Assembly (NCBI GenBank): GCA_039029135.1
Contig: JBCCGT010000016.1
Location: forward strand, 1-64,000
Length of the DNA: 64,000 nucleotides
Source of the DNA: JALZVT01 sp039029135
GTDB lineage: Bacteria; Pseudomonadota; Gammaproteobacteria; Pseudomonadales; Azotimanducaceae
Direction: 5' to 3'
In this document: positions 58,879-64,000 of the stretch, piece by piece
Layout of the letters: every line of letters starts with the position of its first letter
Numbering within the stretch: position 1 is the first letter of the stretch
Notes under the pieces: generated by a model
Told to the model about the DNA's origin: nothing
The model's input: only the letters and a program-made list of their open reading frames with translations
The model's database searches: none
Position numbers and translations under genes: made by a program

Positions 58879-60141
58879 CTAACCCCCGAAAACCCAGCCG
58901 TCAGCCGGCCTGCGGTAACTGATCTCCAGCGGCGGGCACCCGGCAGGCGGCGGCGCGACCGGCCGGGGCGTAATGTTGCCCACCAGCTCCAGAAATACGC
59001 CGTCCGGGTCGATGGCGTGAACGATCGCGCTTGTGTCTTCAGCCGTCCCCGTGCAGCAGGGCGCCACCTCGGATAGGAACGGTACGCCTTGCGCCTTCAG
59101 GACGCCGACCGCGCGCTCGATGTCGGGCACCATCAGGGCGATGCGGCTGATGCCGATGTGATTGATGGGCGGCGGGTACGCCGGCTCGTCGTCGAACGGC
59201 TCAAGCCACTGGATCAGCCGCAGCACGTGCCGATCGCCGCGATCGATGGCGATGTCCGCGCCCTTGAACCGGAAGGGTTGCGCAAGGCCCCAGGCGCGCG
59301 CCTCCTCGAGCGTGCCGCCAGTCTGCGGGAGAGGTTTCACCCGGGTGTAGCCGAACCTGCGATAGAAGGCGAGCGACGCCTCCAGATCAGACACGTTGAT
59401 GCCGATGTAAGGCATCGCGGTCAGGTGCATGTCCGCCTCGGGATCGCCGTGCGGCGGTGCCGTCTCGAGCAGCTTGTACAGCACGCCATCGGGATCGCGA
59501 AAGAAGGCGTATCGATCGCCGGGTATGCCGTAAGGCTTGGATAGGAACTCGACGCCGCGAGACTTCAGAAAGGCGTAGTCCGCGCCGAGATCGCTGGTCA
59601 GCAGCGCCGCGTAGGCCATGCCGAGATGATTGGGCAACGCGTAGGGCGGTTCGTCGTTGAACACCGTCTTCCACTGCAGCAGATCGATGTTGGCGACGTT
59701 GTGACTGCCGGGCAGCGAGATCACCTCGCCGGCCACCAGCTCGTACTGGCAGACATCGAACATGCCCAGCGCCCGCGCCATCTGATGGGTGTTCGTCAGC
59801 GGAAAACCGCCGACGCCGTCGGTATAGCCCAGCATGCGATAGAACGCGCGCGCCGCTGCAAAGTCGCGCGTGTGCGTCGCGAAATGAAAGCGCGCCATCA
59901 GGCCGATATCGGCGTTCGAATCCAGCTGCACGGCGGATGCGATCGCAGCCATGCGACCGTCGAGAGAGTCGCGGTGACTGTTGTCGGCGGATTCTGCATC
60001 GTCGGCGGCGGGCGCGCCGGTTGCGCAGGCCGCGCTCACCACGATCGCCGCCAGCAGCAGCAAGTGCCCCGCCGTTCGGCCGACGCCGAGCATCACAGTC
60101 GTTCTTTCCCTGATGATAGCGGTCGCCAAAGATGCACGCAT
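58879..60141 (-). CDS. tandem VOC-domain lipoprotein
   Basis: A 420-residue exported protein. ATG 60141 follows GGGAGGA by nine bases; ATG 60093 and an earlier start at 60174 are alternatives. A lipoprotein signal (LLLLAAIVVSAAC) is followed by two VOC modules: residues ~80-245 (FATHTRDFAAARAFYRMLGYTDG; MAYAALLTSDLGADYAFLKSRGV; FFRDPDGVLYKLLE) and ~250-410 (PYIGINVSDLEASLAFYRRFGYTRV; HIGISRIALMVPDIERAVGVLKAQGV; AIDPDGVFLELVG). Export of VOC enzymes is uncommon. Substrate unknown. Confidence 0.85.
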   Translation of the reverse strand: MRASLATAIIRERTTVMLGVGRTAGHLLLLAAIVVSAACATGAPAADDAESADNSHRDSLDGRMAAIASAVQLDSNADIGLMARFHFATHTRDFAAARAFYRMLGYTDGVGGFPLTNTHQMARALGMFDVCQYELVAGEVISLPGSHNVANIDLLQWKTVFNDEPPYALPNHLGMAYAALLTSDLGADYAFLKSRGVEFLSKPYGIPGDRYAFFRDPDGVLYKLLETAPPHGDPEADMHLTAMPYIGINVSDLEASLAFYRRFGYTRVKPLPQTGGTLEEARAWGLAQPFRFKGADIAIDRGDRHVLRLIQWLEPFDDEPAYPPPINHIGISRIALMVPDIERAVGVLKAQGVPFLSEVAPCCTGTAEDTSAIVHAIDPDGVFLELVGNITPRPVAPPPAGCPPLEISYRRPADGWVFGG

Positions 60142-60284
60142 AGACCGGTCCTCCCCCGACATCGCGGCCGCCAAGATAGCCGACGGCGCAGCTCAACTCC
60201 AACGGGTCGCCGTAGGCCCGCGTCGGGGTCGCCTTCGCGTCACGCTCTCCTTTGCACCGGCCGGCCGATTACCCGACGGCGCCG

Positions 60285-60755
60285 TCAGGGCAGCTTCGAG
60301 TTGTCCCAGCTGACGACGGTTGTGGGGGAGAACACGACCCAGCGCCGGCTGTTGCCCGCGGCGCTGGGCGCGTGGGGCTGGTCTGCTCCCGCCTCGTCTG
60401 TGAGTCCGTGCTTGCGCCCAAGATTGCGCTGGGCCTCGGCCAGATGTGGGTCTGCTTCCTCGTCTGCCGGCGTCTCCAGCACGCGCGCCTCCCCGCGCAG
60501 CATGATCCCCTGCAGTTCTCGCCAGGCCTCGCCGACGTCGACCAGCACGGTCGCGTTGGGCGAACGCCGCAGGTTGGCGACCTTCTGACCGCGGGCGTAG
60601 ATGTAGATCCTGCCGCCGGCCCAGCCGAAGGTCATTGGCGTCAGGTTGATGTCCGCGCCAGGTCCGATCGTGGCGATGCGCAGGCGCGGTTCGTGACCGA
60701 GCAGGTGATCGATCTCTTGGTCGGTCAGGCGCAGCGCGCGTGCGATCTTTGCCAC
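60285..60755 (-). CDS. PPOX-type split-barrel flavin/F420 protein
   Basis: A ~156-residue protein of the pyridoxamine-phosphate-oxidase-like fold: IDHLLGHEPRLRIATIGPGADINLTPMTFGW, GGRIYIYARGQKVANLRRSPNATVLVD. GTG 60755 is chosen, with GGAGG about ten bases upstream; the open frame continues to 60851. Typical of PPOX-class F420-dependent enzymes; cofactor and substrate not determined. Confidence 0.78.
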   Translation of the reverse strand: MAKIARALRLTDQEIDHLLGHEPRLRIATIGPGADINLTPMTFGWAGGRIYIYARGQKVANLRRSPNATVLVDVGEAWRELQGIMLRGEARVLETPADEEADPHLAEAQRNLGRKHGLTDEAGADQPHAPSAAGNSRRWVVFSPTTVVSWDNSKLP

Positions 60756-60954
60756 GTTCGATGGGCCTCCGCCGGTGCGAATGCGCGCCTCAGCGGCGCG
60801 GGGTGAGTGAGCATCCTGCCACTGGACCCATCGATGTGCATCGATGCGCATCGTTGTGAGAAGCGGCGCGACCGTCGCTCGAGGGCCGCAGGCCTACGTC
60901 GCGCACGGCGCTCTGCCTACAGCGCAGTTGGCGCCGCCGCTGCAACATGGACGC

Positions 60955-61950
60955 ATGACCAACGACCACCTTCGACGCCTCGGGCTGCTGCGTCGCTTTG
61001 AACCGCTGCGGGGAATTGCCTGGGAAGACCTGTCCAGCCTGGCGCGCGCGGCGCGCGAGGTCCGCGTGCCGGCGGGCCGCACGCTGGTGCGGCCGCCGCG
61101 GCGGCTGTCCGGCTGGTGGTATCTGATCGACGGCACGCTGGTGGATGAAGACACCGGCGATCGGATCGCGGCCGGCACGGCGATCGCGCGGCGACGCGTG
61201 TACCCCGGCGTGCGCGCGCTGTCCGTGCAGCGCACGGCGACCCTGTTGGTGATCGATGCGGCCAGTGGCCAGCTGCACCTGAGTGCGCCCCGCCGCGACG
61301 ATGGACTGGCGGTGACCAGGGGCCCAGCCGCAGGTGCTTCCGGGGGACGCCGGCCCGACTGGCTGTGCGAACTCGCGGCCAGCCCGCTGCTGCGTGCGCT
61401 GTATCGGCACTCGGGCGGCGGCGCCTGGCAGGCCTGGGTGGCGGGCCTGCGGCGGGGCCTCGCGCGGCCTGGCGCGACGGTGTTCGACGCCGGCGACCCC
61501 GCGGATGCGTTCTTTGTCGTACGGCGGGGCAGCGTCCGCGTCGCGGCGCAGCAGGGCGAGGTCGTCATCGGCCCCGGCGGTTTCTTCGGCGAAGACGGAC
61601 TGATTGCCGGACAGCCGCGCAACGCGCGGGTGAGCGCCCCGCGCGGGGCCGAACTGCTACGCGGCGGCGCTGAGGAGATGCTAGCGCTGCTGGACTGTGC
61701 GTTTCGCGAGCTGGCGCGATCGCTTGCGCAAGAGCCGACACGGCGGCCCGCGGCCATCGAACTCGGCCGCTGCCAGACCACCGTGCAGCTACGCGCGGCG
61801 ATTCAGGCGCTGCCGCGGGGGCGTCCCGTGCGCATGCGCTCGCCCTTCGCGCGGGCGGGTCTCGACGACTTGGCGATGCTGGTCTTGTTTCATCGCGGTT
61901 ACTCGATCCAGCTGCAGCCCAGCGAAGTTACGACGGTGGCGCCGCCTTGA
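60955..61950 (+). CDS. cyclic-nucleotide-binding-domain-like protein without HTH
   Basis: A 331-residue protein. Its centre (residues ~150-240) is a cNMP-binding beta-roll: GATVFDAGDPADAFFVVRRGSVRVAAQQGEVVIGPGGFFGEDGLIAGQPRNARVSA, with the FGE of the phosphate cassette but a partly altered RNARV. A weaker repeat of the fold may lie at residues ~15-110. The C-terminal ~80 residues are not a CRP helix-turn-helix. Possibly a regulatory sensor; partner unknown. It stands just before coq7 in a region where other gammaproteobacteria have crp. A larger frame to 60844 is not preferred. Confidence 0.7.
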   Translation: MTNDHLRRLGLLRRFEPLRGIAWEDLSSLARAAREVRVPAGRTLVRPPRRLSGWWYLIDGTLVDEDTGDRIAAGTAIARRRVYPGVRALSVQRTATLLVIDAASGQLHLSAPRRDDGLAVTRGPAAGASGGRRPDWLCELAASPLLRALYRHSGGGAWQAWVAGLRRGLARPGATVFDAGDPADAFFVVRRGSVRVAAQQGEVVIGPGGFFGEDGLIAGQPRNARVSAPRGAELLRGGAEEMLALLDCAFRELARSLAQEPTRRPAAIELGRCQTTVQLRAAIQALPRGRPVRMRSPFARAGLDDLAMLVLFHRGYSIQLQPSEVTTVAPP

Positions 61951-62028
61951 ACGCGCCACGGCGCAGGCGGTGTCCACGCTCTGGCCTGCTGGTCGGCTGT
62001 AACGCGCGAATTCGGCTAGAGTGAGTTC

Positions 62029-62649
62029 ATGGATGCCCTGATACGCTCGATTGATACCGCCCTGCGCACCCTGACCGGCACCAGCCGAGCCCTGCGCGAG
62101 ATGCCGGCCGCCAATGAAGCCACGTCCGCGCCGCTCAGCGAGCGCGAGCGGCGTCACGCCGCGGGCCTGATGCGGGTTAATCACTGCGGCGAGGTGTGCG
62201 CCCAGGCCCTCTATTCAGGCGCCGCCGCGGTGGCCCGCGACCCCGAAGTGGTCGAGCACCTCGAGGCTGCCGGACAGGAGGAGGTCGATCACCTCGTCTG
62301 GTGTGCCGAGCGTCTGCAGGCGCTCGACTCGCGACCCTCCCTCCTGAACCCCGCCTTCTATGCGGCATCCTGGGGCATCGGCGCGATCTCCGGGCTGATC
62401 GATGACAAGCTCAGCCTCGGCTTTGTCGAGGCCACTGAGGAGCAGGTCGTCGAGCATTTGGAAAAGCACCTCGACGTGCTGCCGGAGCAGGATCACGAGA
62501 GTCGCGCGGTGCTAGCGCAGATGCGCGAGGACGAGGCCCGCCACGAGCTCGAGGCGGTTGCCGCGGGCGCGACCCGGCTGCCCTCCTGGCAGCGCAACCT
62601 GATGCGGCGCCTGGCGCGGGTGATGACCACGACGACCTATCGTGTCTGA
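62029..62649 (+). CDS. coq7: 2-polyprenyl-3-methyl-6-methoxy-1,4-benzoquinone monooxygenase
   Basis: A 206-residue di-iron hydroxylase of ubiquinone synthesis, O2-dependent. Ligand motifs: LMRVNHCGEVCAQALY, AGQEEVDHLVWC, EEQVVEHLEKHL and EDEARHELEAV. The sequence opens MDALIRSIDTALRTL as in the family. Implies aerobic respiration. Confidence 0.95.
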   Translation: MDALIRSIDTALRTLTGTSRALREMPAANEATSAPLSERERRHAAGLMRVNHCGEVCAQALYSGAAAVARDPEVVEHLEAAGQEEVDHLVWCAERLQALDSRPSLLNPAFYAASWGIGAISGLIDDKLSLGFVEATEEQVVEHLEKHLDVLPEQDHESRAVLAQMREDEARHELEAVAAGATRLPSWQRNLMRRLARVMTTTTYRV

Positions 62650-62678
62650 GCGCGTCTGAACGTGCCTGAGCCGAGCGG

Positions 62679-63122
62679 CTAATCCACGGCCGGCGCGAGC
62701 GGCGGATGGAAGATCATCTGCACCGTCGTTCCCTCCGGATCGCTCGCGTAGAACGACCGCGCCCCGTCGCGATGGGTCTTGGGGGCCTGCAGGATGGTGA
62801 TGTCGTGCGCGACGAAGCGTTCATACCAGCGATCCACGATCTCCGGCGTGTCCAGGATAAAGCCGATGTGATCCAGGCTTGCGGGTTCGCTCGTGATCGC
62901 CTCGACTCGGTGCAGCGCGAGATTGTCGTTACCTGACGTCAGATAGACGTTGTCGGGGTCGGGCCGCCACTCGATGGCCATGCCCAGGACGTCACGATAG
63001 AAGAACAGCATCCGATCGACATCCAGCACGTTCAGCGCCACGTGGCGTAGGCCCGCGGTGCGCAGCTCACTCTCGCCCTGAGTTGCAGATTCGCCCTGCC
63101 TGCCGGGATCCTGCTCACCCAT
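62679..63122 (-). CDS. VOC-family protein
   Basis: A 147-residue single VOC module: LRHVALNVLDVDRMLFFYRDVLGMAIEWRPD, LALHRVEA, HIGFILDTPEIVDRW and a C-terminal ARSFYASDPEGTTVQMIFHP with metal ligands His, His and Gln/Glu-like positions. Similar to glyoxalase/fosfomycin-resistance-like proteins; substrate unknown. The start overlaps the OsmC stop by 8 bp, so it is in one operon with it. Confidence 0.82.
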   Translation of the reverse strand: MGEQDPGRQGESATQGESELRTAGLRHVALNVLDVDRMLFFYRDVLGMAIEWRPDPDNVYLTSGNDNLALHRVEAITSEPASLDHIGFILDTPEIVDRWYERFVAHDITILQAPKTHRDGARSFYASDPEGTTVQMIFHPPLAPAVD

Positions 63123-63552
63123 GGTTCGTCTCGCTGATCTCGAAGTCGTGGCTGATCTCTACGCCGCCACGGCCCAGCATGATTGACGCGCTGCAGTACT
63201 TGTCCGCAGACAGGGCGACCGCGCGGGCCACCGCGGCCTCCTGTAGATCGACGCCACTGACGACGAAGTGCACGTGAATCTTCGTGAATACGGCCGGGAC
63301 GTCCGCCGCGCGCTCGGCGTGGAGCTGGGTTACACAATTCGTCACATTCTGACGCGCCTTGCGCAATATGGAGATTACGTCGTACGAGGTGCAGCCGCCC
63401 ATCCCGAGCAGCACCAGTTCCATGGGACTGGGTCCCGCGTCAGTTTTTCGGTCACCGTCCAGCACGAGGCTGTGGCCGCTGGCAGATTCGGCGACGTAAC
63501 GTTGACCGTCGACCCAAGTGAGGGTTGCGGTCATCGGGGTTGGCTGTGCCAT
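63115..63552 (-). CDS. OsmC-family protein (YhfA-like)
   Basis: A 145-residue OsmC/Ohr-fold protein. ATG 63552 (MAQPTPMTATLTW) is favoured over the frame to 63588. The two cysteines lie in MGGCTSYDVISIL and SADKYCSASIML, the arrangement used for thiol peroxidase activity in Ohr/OsmC. GPSPMELVLLGMGGC is the family hallmark. Its pairing near coq7 and crp-like genes is common in gammaproteobacteria. Confidence 0.88.
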   Translation of the reverse strand: MAQPTPMTATLTWVDGQRYVAESASGHSLVLDGDRKTDAGPSPMELVLLGMGGCTSYDVISILRKARQNVTNCVTQLHAERAADVPAVFTKIHVHFVVSGVDLQEAAVARAVALSADKYCSASIMLGRGGVEISHDFEISETNHG

Positions 63553-63891
63553 GTCGTTCCCATGTCTATGGTGCGCGGTGATGCGCACAAGTGTGACACA
63601 GTTCGCTAAAAATGCTGGGTTTTCGGGGGGTTTTCGCGGTTTTGAACGGCGTTAGGGGTTGTAATTATGTGAAGCGCTTCAAGCGTTCAAGCGGGCCTGG
63701 TCGGCGAAAACCCGGCGCTTGGCCCGTCTGTCGTGCGTTTTGCCACCGCTCGTCGTGATGCGCTGTTTGTGTTCGCGAGACTGTGGAGAATCAATGTCGA
63801 CCCTTGATGCCAAACATGGCATTGAATATGCAATTCAAGTTTTCGTGAACGCAAGGGCGATTCGCAAGGTTACTACGAAGGGACGATTAGC
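63553..63891. promoter_or_regulatory. 339-bp divergent region with palindrome and tandem repeats
   Basis: TGAAGCGCTTCA (63670-63681) is a perfect 12-bp palindrome. TTCAAGCG occurs twice head to tail at 63678-63685 and 63686-63693, overlapping it. The region is lower in GC than the genes and probably holds the promoters of the OsmC gene and the gene at 63892. A short open frame (63719-63964, plus) has no recognised product. Confidence 0.45.
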
Positions 63892-64000
63892 ATGCTTGCA
63901 TCTAAGAAAACTCAGGTCTCTGGCCTATCGGCCAAGCGGCCGCTGGCCAAAGGCTTTGCCATGAGTGCGAATGCCCAGGCCGAAGATACTTCTCACCTGG
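63892..64000 (+). CDS. unidentified protein, N-terminal fragment
   Basis: ATG 63892 follows GAAGGGA by about eight bases and opens a 36-codon frame to the window edge, beginning MLASKKTQVSGLSAKRPLA and continuing AEDTSHL. Too short to assign. It is a better start than the overlapping frame in another phase. Confidence 0.4.
   Translation, partial: MLASKKTQVSGLSAKRPLAKGFAMSANAQAEDTSHL

Noticed and set aside
1..64000. CRISPR arrays, IS elements, prophage or tRNA-flanked island
   Set aside because: No regularly spaced repeats, transposase or integrase motifs, or tRNA-like cloverleaf sequence was seen. The 20-27 kb region is accessory in content but shows no mobility gene or end repeats.

Overview
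This 64 kb window is high-GC chromosomal DNA from what looks like an aerobic, heterotrophic gammaproteobacterium. The evidence is a housekeeping block in an order familiar from that class (dsbD, aroQ, accB, prmA, zinc-ribbon protein, dusB, purH, purD), a Coq7-type ubiquinone hydroxylase, a RluE-type pseudouridine synthase and a DUF2333 protein. No rRNA, tRNA, IS element, prophage or CRISPR array was seen. Both ends of the window cut through genes.

The dominant theme is methylated-amine (probably glycine betaine) catabolism, in two blocks under one likely regulator. Block A (1-11.8 kb) has a BCCT betaine/choline transporter, formyl-THF deformylase (purU), a methyl-THF:corrinoid methyltransferase (MtgA-like), a 2Fe-2S/ASKHA reductive activator of corrinoid proteins, heterotetrameric sarcosine oxidase (soxBDAG) and two GFA-family (formaldehyde/thiol zinc-fold) proteins. 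Block B (27.5-34.9 kb) is a tight operon of overlapping genes: MttB-superfamily trimethylamine/betaine methyltransferase, corrinoid carrier, DUF1638 protein, 'virulence factor' domain protein, MTHFR C-terminal (MetV-like) cysteine-rich protein, MetF, and a dimethylglycine-dehydrogenase-type flavoprotein. Together they suggest this route: betaine is demethylated onto cobalamin, the methyl group passes to THF and is oxidised by MetF(V), dimethylglycine is demethylated to sarcosine and then glycine, and PurU releases formate. A GlxA/GbdR-like AraC regulator lies between the blocks at 18.3-19.3 kb. The promoters of mtgA and mttB share a direct repeat, TGTCGCT-N14-TGTCG, with the same 21-bp period and orientation, which would tie both blocks to one activator. 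Three partner enzymes carry poly-arginine tails while the corrinoid carrier has a strongly acidic tail.

Between the blocks, 12-18.2 kb is a TonB receptor/ABC exporter operon (His-rich small protein, TonB-dependent receptor, ATPase, two DUF3526-type permeases). The 19.4-27.3 kb stretch is an accessory region of three TetR-regulated modules, each with its own near-perfect operator-like inverted repeat, plus a TM2-domain gene broken by one in-frame amber codon.

The 35-38 kb region holds assorted genes (a small anchored protein paralogous to one at 22 kb, a methyltransferase, an exported DUF1579-like protein, an enoyl-CoA hydratase). From 38.5 to 54 kb are core genes: DUF2490, a lipoprotein, rluE, K+-dependent membrane pyrophosphatase, DUF2333, PCuAC copper chaperone, dsbD, aroQ-accB-prmA-DUF3426-dusB-purH-purD. 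accC and fis are absent from their usual places there. The 54-58.4 kb region is a Baeyer-Villiger monooxygenase/hydrolase/luciferase-like oxidoreductase module whose promoter shares a 17-bp motif with the TetR gene that follows. Positions 58.43-58.86 kb contain no convincing protein gene but several hairpins and end in a textbook intrinsic terminator, so this is a candidate non-coding RNA. The right end carries a tandem-VOC lipoprotein, a PPOX protein, a cyclic-nucleotide-binding-like protein, coq7, a VOC protein, an OsmC protein and the start of an unidentified gene.
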